Origin: Eumeta japonica
Lineage: Eukaryota > Arthropoda > Insecta > Lepidoptera > Psychidae
Assembly: GCA_005406025.1 (NCBI GenBank)
Contig: BGZK01001021.1
Coordinates: forward strand, 62,001 to 126,000
DNA length: 64,000 nt
Reading direction: 5' to 3'
Both the position numbers and the translations under genes were made by a program. The notes beneath the pieces were generated by a model. It was not told the origin of the DNA. It was given only the letters and a program-made list of their open reading frames with translations, and did not search any database. Shown here piece after piece: positions 36,950 through 49,400 of the stretch. How positions within the stretch are numbered: position 1 is the first letter of the stretch; each line of letters opens with the position of its first letter.

Positions 36950-38660
36950 TTATCCCGTTGTCAACTATAGTGGAAACGAACTTGAACCACTCGAGGACAA
37001 ACTAGATTTCGAAATTATCACTTCCTCCACGTCGACTTACTACCTGACGAACCTCCAACAGACCCTTCACACTGGACATCACCGTAATTAAAGGAGTCGC
37101 GCTTAACGTAAACTGTATCGAAAAATTTCACTGTCTCAATTCGGCCACCTTCCGGTCTTATTGAGAACGGGCCCTCCCACTGATTGGAACAGAGTGTCGT
37201 CGACGCTTGAGGAAATCGATACTCCTTCCCTAAAAAACAAAACGCAATTTTGTGCCGTGAGAGCGAATATTGTACTGCAGAATATAGATCCAGCGAATAT
37301 AGAATATGAGGGCTCAGATTCAGAAAATCTGAAATAAAAACTGGAGCGATCTCATGGAGGAAATTATGCACACGCACCAAGTGTTTTGGAAGGTCACTAT
37401 AACACTCACATCAGAGGGGTACATCCCTGTACTTCCTTTCAAAAGATTTAACAATTCTATTGTCTTAGACAACACGCAAGATAGCAGTGCAGTTAATATA
37501 GAATCTCAATGCTATCATGCTTCCCCTCCACATGACATCGCTCACATTCATCGCATCGAGGAAGTGGTCTGGCTCAAAGCCTTCCTCGAACCCAAAGATG
37601 ATCTGTCTCCCGTCTCTCTTAGCAAAATTCAAACGCTGATCAAATCTCTCAATACCAGAAAAGCACCGAGCCTCGATGATATCAGCAATAAAGCTAGCAA
37701 ATGTTTTTCCCTGCCTCTATTGGGCTTACTGGTAGTTATATTTAACGCGTACCTCAAAATTGCTATTACCCTCCCATCTGGAAAGAGGCGGGGGTAATAT
37801 GTATTCATAAACCAGGATAACCTCGTGACCTCCCTGCCAGTTACAGACCAATTGGTCTCCTAAGCGGTGTAGGTGAACTCTTCGAAAAAGTTCTCAAAAC
37901 TCGTTTAAGCGAACACCTTCTCGGGAAAGGCCTTATCATAGATGAAAAGTTCGGTTTTCGTCCCATTTATTCTTGTCACCAGAAAGCCCTCCGCCTAGTC
38001 GAATACGAAAATTCATTAACATTATACACACTTACTTCAGTAATAGGTATTTTGTTTTAGACGCGAGTACATACACTCGACTAGACGACTAATCATAGGA
38101 AGAATTCCTCAAGGCTTTACCCTCTCTCTCTCCTCCTGTACTCCGCATGTACATTCCGCGTATAAATGCGCGTATATTCATACATAATGCATATCGCGTC
38201 CGACGTCAGGCGTCCAACTCACATTATTCGTGGTCGATACCACGTAGTATTTTTGCTAGGCACCTAAAACCAACTCTCCTCTACCTCCAGAGGCCAATTG
38301 GTGAGTTGGGTCGATGATTCCCTACCTGGATGATCAAGGTTAACCCTGATAAGTCAGCCACTATACAATACAAATATAACTAGCGTATGAATCGATAAGT
38401 TGTCGACTTAGACACGCTCCACCTCCGAATGTTGAATGCGAATATTCCTTGGCAATTCAATTTCAAATACCTAGGAGTCACGCTCAATAGAAATCTTCAT
38501 TTTAAAAATCATATTGAGCGCGTCAGAAAGATTGTAATTTTTTACCGAGGGTACCTCGACGCCATGCTTGGTAGAAAAAACAAATTATCTACTTGTAATG
38601 AAAAATCTACTTGTAATGTTATAAACGCAACGCAACGCAATCAAAAATTTTGATTACCTA
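36950..38660 (+). mobile_element. Decayed Jockey-like LINE, endonuclease and reverse transcriptase parts
   Basis: In several plus frames: GNELEPLEDKLDFEIIT (end of an APE-type endonuclease), SPPHDIAHIHRIEE, SLNTRKAPSLDDIS with DG changed to DD, then RPIGLLSGVGELFEKVLK-like text, FGFRPIYSCHQKALRLVEY, and MLNANIPWQFNFKYLGVTLN. Order and spacing match ORF2 of Jockey-clade elements; stops, frameshifts and a lost FADD region show it is dead. Confidence 0.82.
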
Positions 38661-39124
38661 TTCTGAATTCGGGTATTAAATTTAAAACTTCTTACTAAGT
38701 TCGGAATATTTTCATACATTACATGAATTCATAAAGTCAGAGATAAATGTTGGTTGCTTAATTTACTAGAAATAGTGATGCTATCTATTACTGAAAGAAT
38801 TTTAAAAATTGGTTTAACGATTTGGTTTAGCAAATACGCTAATAGCAATAGTACAAATACGCGCATAAAACCGGAGACAAATACAATTTTTTTTTCAGAA
38901 GCCATTTCGAGCATGCGTACAACATATCACCAAAGTCTCATCGTTACTGGATTAACGGTTTAAGTGTATGCATATTCCATATCCCATGCATAGCGAATAC
39001 ACATGCAAACATTCATTTTTATATTACAAATTTTCCGGGAAACTTTACTGTTTTTTTTCCTATAACCTTATTCAAGCTATTACGGATATTAAGAAAAAAA
39101 TCAACCAAATTTCCATCCAACCGA

Positions 39125-39330
39125 TTTTTAACTCATTACAAGAAGTTTCGTACTCAGCGAATTACATCGAATGCCGCCAAGAGCTTACAAATCAAAATAA
39201 TTGTTCAAGAGATACATCAGTTTCAATAGTTTTTTTAAGATAACTCGAAGTTTCCATCCAATCGAATTTTAACCTATGACAAGAATTGTCGTACTCGAAA
39301 AATCGCGTCAAATGTTGCCAAATAAATGAA
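39125..39330 (+). repeat. Two imperfect copies of a ~125-bp unit
   Basis: CAAGAAGTTTCGTACTCAGC followed by ACATCGAATGCCGCCAA near 39140-39180 recurs as CAAGAATTGTCGTACTCGAA with GCGTCAAATGTTGCCAA near 39280-39325. Intergenic, origin unknown. Confidence 0.45.
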
Positions 39331-39420
39331 AATCTTTTGATGCATTCTAGAGATATTGCAATTCGAAAATTTTCGAGCTAATAGAAATAACTAAATAATC
39401 AAGCTATAAATCAATCCCAG

Positions 39421-40017
39421 CAGTGATTCCAACCCTACAGTTTTAACTGTAGATCTACAGTTTTTTGGAAATTCACTCAGTCTTTACTTTAGGCCTCGAA
39501 ATCTACAGTTTTTTATTAAGATGCTGGAGTCATCTCTTTTATTTGCTACGTAGTCCGTACACTAAGTCAGGTCCAGTTAAATCTACTACTGTCGGACCGG
39601 AAGTAATTGTCAATAAATTTAATAAACGGTGTTAGTGGTGGATGACATATTAAATAAATCATTCGGTCGATGTCTGTTTAATAATAATAATAAAAAAATT
39701 AACACTTGCTTAGGTGTTCTTCTAATCCTCTCGAATCAATATTCAATTCTTTGGATAGAGATTCGTAGTGGAGAGGCAGATTCAAAGGTCAGCGGTGGGT
39801 TGCATGCTACATGTTAATGCATGTTGCAGACAAGCGTCTACTATGGATTTCCACGAATTAACACTTCACACAATACAATATCACATTACTATCATTAAAT
39901 ACTACAAAATAACAAAAAGATGTCGATTTACTGTTTTTTTATTTGATATTTACAGCTTTCTACAGTTTTTTTCAAGCATATCTACAGTTTTACTCTATGA
40001 AGGAGTTGGCAACACTG
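39421..40017. mobile_element. Non-autonomous hAT element upstream of MICU1
   Basis: 597 bp with imperfect inverted ends: left CAGTGATTCCAACCC, right (reverse complement) CAGTGTTGCCAACTCC, flanked by an exact 8-bp duplication AATCCCAG (39413-39420 and 40018-40025). CTACAGTTTT repeats cluster just inside both ends, as subterminal repeats do in hAT elements. No transposase. Its right end is about 200 bp from the MICU1 start codon. Confidence 0.88.
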
Positions 40018-40215
40018 AATCCCAGTGACAATTGTAATCATAGTTAATACACTATATGGTAGTTAATTGTAATGTCAATAACGACTGCTTCTGATTGACA
40101 CTATCATACCTCGAACATTACAAAAAAACTTGAATTTGACAGAGAATTTATATTATTAATTTTTCAACATAACTTTTCTTCAGTTGTATTTGCATCGTGG
40201 AGTATTGTTATCAAA

Positions 40216-40448
40216 ATGTACTCAATGCCTAGTCTTCTCTTAAGGTTATCTCCAAGTAGACAATCGTCTATATTAAAAAAGACTTCTAAGATTTTAATTC
40301 CTACGTATCAAATACCACTAGTCAACCGATATTATCATTTTCAAATAAATGATAAATGGGAAAACGAGTATTCCCGCAATTATTCTCTTAAATGCTTATG
40401 GTATTCTGCTTTTATTGGAGCGACAGCGTATACTTCTTATAGAATCTG
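40216..40448 (+). CDS. MICU1: MICU1 coding exon 1
   Basis: 77 codons plus two bases, donor TG|GTAAGG. Begins [20 protein letters not shown], an Arg/Ser-rich presequence, and ends with a hydrophobic segment and YRI. The split Trp codon is completed by exon 2. Confidence 0.88.
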
Positions 40449-43400
40449 GTAAGGTCTAGTTTTAATGCGTGCAGTCCGTAGCGTGTAGTATTAAATAACT
40501 ATATATACAAAACTTGTTGAGATATCAAGATTATAACATTGATCTTTTAGGCTCCGTTACCAAGTTTTCCCACACATAACAGCTGCGGAAGAACTTACAG
40601 AATCAGAGTCTGATAGTGATGTTGATACAAAGAAGAAAAGGTATAGAAAGGAAAAGATTGGATTCCGAGATCGGAAGGTATGTTTTAATCATACTGTAGA
40701 TATATTTAGTACATTGTTAGCTCATGTTCACCAAATATTTTTACTTTCATTTTTGTTTGCAATGTGATTAGATTATAGAATATGAAAATCGTATGAGGTC
40801 ATTTTCCACCCCTGACAAGATATTTAGATATTTTGCCACTGTTAAAATTACATATGGAGAAAGTACTGAAGTTTATATGACTCCTGATGACTTCCTAAGA
40901 GCTATAACGCCTGGGATGAAACAGCCTGATGGTAATCTGTATTTGATTTTTTTTTCATTTTTATGATTTAAGTGCTTATTGATTTTAAACTGACTAACCT
41001 TGATTTAATTTTTTTTTGATAACATTTATATTAAATATATATGTGTATCCTTCTTTCTAATAAAAGATTCTTCATAAAAGAAATTATTAGTTCATAAACC
41101 CTAAAAATAATGTAATATTTTGTTTTTCATTAACATGGTTTTGGAATGCTATATTGCCTTTATTCGGAAATTTATTTCAAAGCTAAATATTGTTATCTAA
41201 TATAAGTTTTTTTTTTTTTTTGTATGACTATTATTTCATCTGTAATTGAGGATAGTCCATTTAGATTGGAAATACTTAAACTAAATAAAGGGCAATGCAA
41301 AGACAAATACAAATGCATTAAAAAAACTGCCAAGAGCATGTTGAACCATGCTCAGTGTAGATTTCCACACCTTACTACAAAGAAATGTGCTACAGGTGAA
41401 AAAAACTAAGTTGTTACATTTTTTTTCATGTTTCCTGCACAAAATAAGTATAAACACTAGTCGCCTACATACTAGAGAGACGAGTAGATATATCAACTAT
41501 TACTCTTAAACTAATGTAAACCGTAGTGCTTCAGCAAAAGACTATATTTTCATGGCACTTATGTCCTTTTATTCAGAACTGCAGTTTTTCGCCAATAACT
41601 CAAAAACAGTATAACTGCTTATGTTCAAAATAATTGTCATTGAAAGTATTTATGAAGTATTACCTTGGTTTTTTTTTTATTTTCCATGTTTTAAAAAATT
41701 ATGGAGGGGTGACAATTTATGCTACTTTCAGAGTGATTAATTTCTAAAAATATTCACTTAATCAAGAAAATTGTTTCGAAGCCTTAGTGTGCAAAAAACC
41801 TTTTCTTTTCTGCTGTTGAAGCAGTAGTTCACATGTGAGAAAACGTTGTTCGATGTCTCTTGGCTTCAATTCATACAGTACCCAATGTCCTTGCTTCTGG
41901 ATCATTCCTAAAACTTTTAAACGTTTTGAAACAGTTGAGTCATCTACTTGTAATGTTTTTCCAAATTCTATTAGCGTCTGACATCGGTTTTGATCAAGTA
42001 ATTCCTCCAACTTATTGTCTTCAAATTTTTTTGGTGCGCCAGAACGTTTCTTATCCTCAAGTTCAAAATCATTATTTTTATAGTGTCAAAACCAGTCTCT
42101 GCATGTTGTATCCGACAAAGCATTGTAACCATAAGTCTCAGCAAGAATTCTATGTGCTTCATGTGCAGATTTCTTTTGAATAAAATAGTGCAATAAAATT
42201 CCCCACAAATACACTTTATTTGGCACAAAAGTAGACATTTTCAGAACTAAGAAAAAATTACTTTGTTTTCACTAAAATGAATTACCATACACTGAAATTT
42301 AAGGTTAGATACACTTCTGCCGTGCATGTGTGTTACTATTTGAATTTCAACGAAGGGGGGTACTGCTACTGCCTTCTTTGAAGAAACAATGAGAACTTAT
42401 CCTCCTAGGTCCTGATATGTGGAATATGGAAGTAGCGGCTTATACGAGACACCTATACTTCAAATTTCATCATTATACTCCTGTAGTTTTTGAGTAAAAT
42501 GACTATGACATATGAATTGATGGACATACAGATATGACTAAACTATAAGGGTTCCGTTTTCCCATTTTATCTTGGAAAACCCTAATGAAAAACATATAGA
42601 ACCCTGAGCTGTTCATTATAAAAAATAAAATTTAATTGAGTTTATATGTTTAAGGTCTCTTAGTTATCTGATCTGAATTAAGAAATACAAATGAGGTACC
42701 CAAAAATCAGGGCTTTTGTGATAACATCATAGATCATGTAACATTTCAGGTAGAGATAGAGAAGTCACATTTTAATAAATTGCTGACTTTTCCACATTGG
42801 TAATTTTAGACAAGCATTAGCTCTTTGTGTTCTTATAAATGGTATGTTTAGTATATAACATACATATCCTATATAGTAAATGTGTATTTTCGTAAAGTAC
42901 CTGAATATTAACTTGTCTTAAAATATCATTGTTCCTGCATAAATTAATTATATTACTGAGAAATTGATATGTTCTTTTTATCTATATTCCTACTATATTG
43001 TGTTTGTAACCCTTTATGAGTCTATGATAATAAGGATATGTGTTCCTAATTCACACCAGGAATTATGTTTAATTTTATAACGAATATCTTATAACATTAG
43101 TAATATATTTGGGGAATAAATAGATAATTGAGTACGAGAATCGCATGCGTCAGTACTCCACTCCTGACAAGGTGTTCCGCTACTTTGCAACTTTGCAAGC
43201 ACAGCACCATGACCAGCATGAAGTCTTCATGACACCTGATGACTTCCTGCGTTCAATGACTCCAGGAGTCAAGCAGCCCGATGGTAAATTGTTTGAAAGT
43301 CATTTACATGTAATTTAGTTAATGTCATTTACATGTAATTTTTTTTACTAGTGTCGGAGTTTATTTTCTGTTGAGCTTCAAGTCTTCTATAATTTATTTT

Positions 43401-46400
43401 TATTATGTTGAAGCTGGTCCTGGTTCGGTACTTTGTTTACTTCCACTGCTTCCATATCTGTTATGTTTTTAGTTGATCTTCATAGTTGTCTAGTTCAAAG
43501 AGTAAATATTAATTTGTTCTCTTATTAATTTTCACAAATTCTTTTTGTGAACTTCTTAACAAATATACTTCTCACCAGCTTATACACTAATTTAAAATCT
43601 ATGTATATTTTATTTTTGATAGAGCTGTAATTTAACTCTAAATTAACTTTAGGGAATTTTGTATGCAATTAACAATTTCAAATTTTCTAACAATTATTTG
43701 TGTTTATTACTAACTTAACACAACAATAACAACATATGGCAAAATGTGATCATGCATTTTTTCTCAAATAGTCATTATCTCCTCCTTTTTTAGATTGGTT
43801 AATACAATATTAAAAATAAATGAGAATAAAGAGAAATAGTGCTATTACACTAACAACTGTATCCGTGGATTTGACTCACAAGCAAACATTGTTGTCATTT
43901 ACAACATGGCAGGCATGATAGTCTGGAAAATAAACTTTTATTACCTGTATACTTTGCGAGAGTTCTGTATACAGTTTTGTAGATAATTAACATAATGTCC
44001 ATGTACTTTTATGTATGATGTTTTAATACAAGCAGAAGATTTTTTTAAATTTTGAATCTAAACAACTGTTCACATGAATTATGTAATCAAATCAAAGATC
44101 AATAATCCAAGTAATTACTTATTTGTTTGATTTCTTTAGTTCTCATGGACGAAAACTAAAATGTATATTAATTATTATCAATAATATATTATTAATTCAC
44201 CTCTATAGTTTTATCTCTTACTGACATGAATGTTCGAATTGATCACCATATGATTGACCATATGATTTAAGGTATAAAATCATGTATTGCCAATTCATTA
44301 ATACTGTTGAACCTCGATAACTCAAACCTCGGTAACTTAAAAACCTCTATAACTTCAAAAAATAATATGTTCCCTTCCCATCAGAGCCCAAAACCTCAAT
44401 AACATAAAATACGCAACCTCTATAACTTAAATAAGTAATCTCTGTATTGGCCCTCAGTAACTTAAAGAAATGTTTCCATAACCTCTATAACATAAAATTG
44501 TTTGTCAATGAGTCATTTTGAAAGAGTGTGGAAAACAAAAGGTTTCGATATTTATTGCTTGCACGTGTTTACTAGTTAAACTTTAACGTAAACAATACAT
44601 ATGTCACCTATTGTTTGCTTCTTTCTTTAAAGCTTTGGGCGGTTAGCCTTAAGACATAAGTAAACCTTGGATCATAAGTTTTGATCATTGTCCTGGAAAC
44701 ATCGCTTTACTACTGTGTGATAAAACTGGCTTAAAATGAGTTCAAAAGAAAACTAACAACACTCACATGCAGCTGATAGGGTGGAACAAGGGTACATACA
44801 TGCATATGTACATACCTACTTCTATATTAACCTATCCCTAACATAGACCCTTGATAACTTAAAACCTCTATAACTTAAAATATTTTGTGTTTCCCTTGGA
44901 CTTTAATTTATCGAGGTTCAACTGTAATAATGAGAAAACTTTAAGTTATAGTCCTATCCATCTAGCTTATTATTGGAGTATGCAGATCTTGCGTTATGAC
45001 TACCTTCATTGTGTACCTCATTCAACGAATCAGTATCAGTTGTTATTGATAACATTTGTTAGAAATGTACTTAATTGATTACAAAAAGTATTTTCAATGC
45101 CATACTTTTCAAAAGTACTGGTTCATTAACCATACTTTCTTTGTTGAAGTTAGTCTATAAAGATGTTTTATTTGCGAAAAGATGCAAAATCATATTTATA
45201 CTCTATAATTTACATTGAAATGGAAAAATACTACTCTTTACAGAAATGAGTATGTTTTTTAGTTTTTATAAAATTAGTTTTCACCTCAATATTTTTTGAT
45301 TTACATACCTCTTATTTCTATGCAACATTAATGAATTAGCTGCTAATTAAAGTAAAATTATCTCTATAGTAAAAATATTATAAATGTATAATCATAAATT
45401 GATGTTAAAGTTAAGTAATATTTAAAATTTGCAGGTCTGGGCTTGGATCAATACAGAAGATATGACCCTAAGGTAAGTAAAAACAAAAAAATATGTATTG
45501 ACAATGTGTGGTTTCTTAAACTATAAAGTTGTGCACTTACTTAATATATATTGTGCTCAATATTGTAATTTGTTAGTAACTTCATTGAACTAATGCATAA
45601 AATATTGTTGTAAAATTGTTTGACTGTGAAATGCAAGGCTACAACGCTTTATGTGCAATATTTATGTTATTCCTACTATCTACTTTACTAAGATTTATAA
45701 TATAAAACTACATTTAATTGGGAAACTACTATCCAATATAAAAAATAATACAATTTATTTAATAGTAAACATTGCCTATTTCCTTATGTTTACTATACAT
45801 AGTAAAAATGATGTAACAACATATATGAATGACATAGTGTAATTTTAGTTTCCATCATTTTTTAAGTTTACAATCACAAGACATGCAATGTTATATCATT
45901 TACAATACAATATTTTAAACTGGAGTGGAGTAATAGCATATGAAACAAAACTTATTGTAATTATTGTACAAAGAATATAGGCATGGGCATATAAACACAT
46001 TGGTACTGATAATTTTATACTTTCAGTGTGACATGACTAATATACATTGTATTTCGAGCATTTATTGCACAGTTTGACAAACTGCAGAACTAGCACTGTA
46101 GATCTTGGTAACCACAAATACTTCATCCCTTCTAAATAAAATACTACAATTTTTCCGGCACAGGCTATTTTCACTACTCACACAGATTTCTTATCTTTTC
46201 AGAACATGGATGAGGTACTGTCCCTCGAACTCTCCTTAATTTTCATCTGCTATAAAACTTGTAATGTTATATTTATTTTAGCACATCCGATTTTCACCCC
46301 ACCTGTCCGAAGCACAAAATTCTCTATGGCCACTAAATGGTTTCGCTGCTCCTACCATGGCCCGAATTTTTTCTTTTATAACACCTATACATGCTGTCCC

Positions 46401-49400
46401 AAAAATCAATGTTGAGCGGTTCCAGTTTACGATCACCTAGAAAAAAAAATTAAAAATGTATTAATAAAGGACTGCACTGATATAAACATTTTATATTAAA
46501 CATGTATGTGGTAAATAAAAATCTCAGAGCATCTTGATTGAAGCATTAAAAAACAATATTATAATAATCAGAATATATTTTATGTGGAGAAATCAGTAGA
46601 GAAATAAACGTGATAAAGAACCATCCAGCAGGATAATCTAGGAGGTTTTTGATTTGAGGAAATAAATAGGCAAGAAGTAAATAGGCAAGAAGAACAATGC
46701 AAGCTCATATTCAATCTAAATACATTTTGTTTGATAAGTTTGAGTATATACTGAAACAGGCAAGCTCTCCTGTGTATGCAAAACTAGAAGGTGTGTACAC
46801 TTGTTGGTGGAGAGTAAATGAAGCAAACATCATACAATTGTCTGTCTGTCAATTTGAAAGTCTTTCAGTCTAGTTTTTCGGTACCTACATGTGATGGTTC
46901 TGAGACAATTTACATATTTGTTATTAGATTTTTGACAAGAAGAGGCATAGCTTAACAGTATCATTTTAATTACAATCAAAATGAGGCTAAAATTAGTGTT
47001 AAAATTAAAAATAAATCCAGTACAATATTTTAAAGAAATATAACTATGAATAAAATTTATTCTAATTTCTGTTTTGGTAATTTTAAAAGAACCATGCTCT
47101 CTAATAAAAGCAGAACTGCTACAGTGTAAACAAACAAAAAAGGTTTCAATTTTTATGGGAATTGTTTAAAAAAAATCAATATAAGCTAACTTTGACATTT
47201 TTGCTAGAATAAAAATGTATTATTATTCAAATGTATTTCTGATTCATGTAGTATGAGTTAGACAGACACCTTTTATTAGATTTTCGACATTTTTTAATAA
47301 AATACGTTATCAGAAAAAATAAATGGATTTTTTTTCTGGGTAATCTGTCCTCCGATTGATGTTTGATTTGTGGGATTCTGATATAAAATTATTTAATAGT
47401 TCAATGGTTTTATGAAATGAACCCCCTTTTTTAAGTTATTAATTTTAAATAGATCATTTTAACACTTTTCATTACCAATATTTATGTATTTATTAAAAAA
47501 AATTATAGAAGTACTAACTATTGAACTATATTTTCATAATCTGTACCTTTGATAGAGCTTAAGTACTATTTGTGTAGAGAAAGTGTGTATAAGGTTTTCC
47601 TTACTATCTTAGTGGGTAATGAATGCTTTTCGTATGTTGATTTAGAATATTGTTTCTTGTCTGTTTATTTTCATATAGATAGTTGTTCAGTAGTACAATA
47701 TATCTTTATTTGTCGCTTTTTAAATTTTACACACTGTTTTGAATTGTTTAGAGTATAGTATTACTATGTCGATTTAGTATTTGAATAAAGTTAAATACAC
47801 ACGGAAGTAGTTCTGTGATGTGCATGATATTTTTCAATGTTTCGCTTTTGTATGTTTATATGTACAAAACAAAGCTTTTACTGGTTTTTTTTCTTTTTGG
47901 CAAAAACTTCCTATAGCAACGCCATATATAGAAAATTAATATAGGGTCACTGGCAAATACAATAAAGAATGTAGTCATGTAATAGTTTAACACGGCATTT
48001 TATTCCTTAGAAGTTATATGTATTCTTTTGTACAGAGCATCAATTCACGCCTTAACTTGGATTTGGACGAAGATTCTATTTTCTACAAACTGGGATCATC
48101 TGGCTTGATCACCTTCAGCGATTATATTTTCCTCTTGACCGTATTATCTAGTGAGTATTTATTTTATTACTTTACACTAAATAATGATATTAGCTGTCAG
48201 CTAACACATAAACTGAAGAAAATCGATATATCTGTTATCGGTAGAAGGAAGAAAGGGCATGTCATTCGCTTTTCAAATTTTCCAAAACTTAAACAAGTTT
48301 AGTTTCTAATCGGTTTGCATAGTCATCCACTGATACGCTCGCACCACTTTGATGCGCTATGACAATTTAAATTTATACTACATATTATGTCGCAGACATT
48401 TGTGTAGTTTTATTTGAACACAATACAGGATTATGTTATTTTTTTCAAAAATCATGAAGAGCGATATGCCTTGCTTCATTAACATTAATTCATTAATTCC
48501 ACCACAAAAAAAACGTAAAACAATAGGCATGTTTTTCTAATTCTAATAAAATGTACTAAACGTTAGTTATTTTTGATCTAATAAATTTTATTAGACCTTA
48601 ATTGATCCGTCAATGTAATATTATAAGAACGTCTCGCAGTTACATCGACGGTCATACCAACACAATGATTCCTTTTTTATATTTTGACTGAATCTTCATT
48701 TATGCGCCTAACTTAGCGTGGAGAGTCTAACGTCCAAGACCCTCAATATAAAGCAAAAAGATCAATGAATGTGAGAATCAATCAGTCGAGGGATGATAAA
48801 AAAATATTGTATTAAGAGCCTATCACGATACCCTAGTCTTTTCTAATATTTCGAAATATGTACTGTTACGTTCATAGCAATAAGAGAGAATATAAAAATG
48901 CGTCTAGTAAATAAAACCAATTTTAACATTTCCAAATGAATACTTTTATTTTCTTACATACTGCCTGTACAACGTCGAATTATATCCGAACATCTCGAAG
49001 TCTATGCCGTATATAAGAAGCAGATCGTCCAACATCTCCCTGTCTAGCTGGCTGAAGTAATACTTTAGCAGGGCCGTCGTATTCTTGCCGTCCCGCGATC
49101 TATTCATGACCGTGCGCAGACGAGTCCTGCGATCTCTCACTCTACGGCCGAGGACGTGTTCCAAACCTAGTTCGTGTATCACGTAAGCCGAGTCCCTAGC
49201 CAGGGTCTCCACTTTCGCTATCACGGTGAAATTCACCGAGCAAGGCGTGCAGAATTCTGTGTAAGGCGCCCAATGCTCGTCGTACGCGTTCCTTCCATCC
49301 TTGTGGCTCTTTATCAGATGGGCCACGAACTCGTAGAACGTCGGCCCGTAACTCCTCACGTTACCGAATATCTTCTTGGCCCTCTCCCTGTGCTCGGCGA

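Noticed and set aside
39140..39330. Possible CRISPR-like direct repeats
   Set aside because: Only two diverged copies, long unit, animal genome context.
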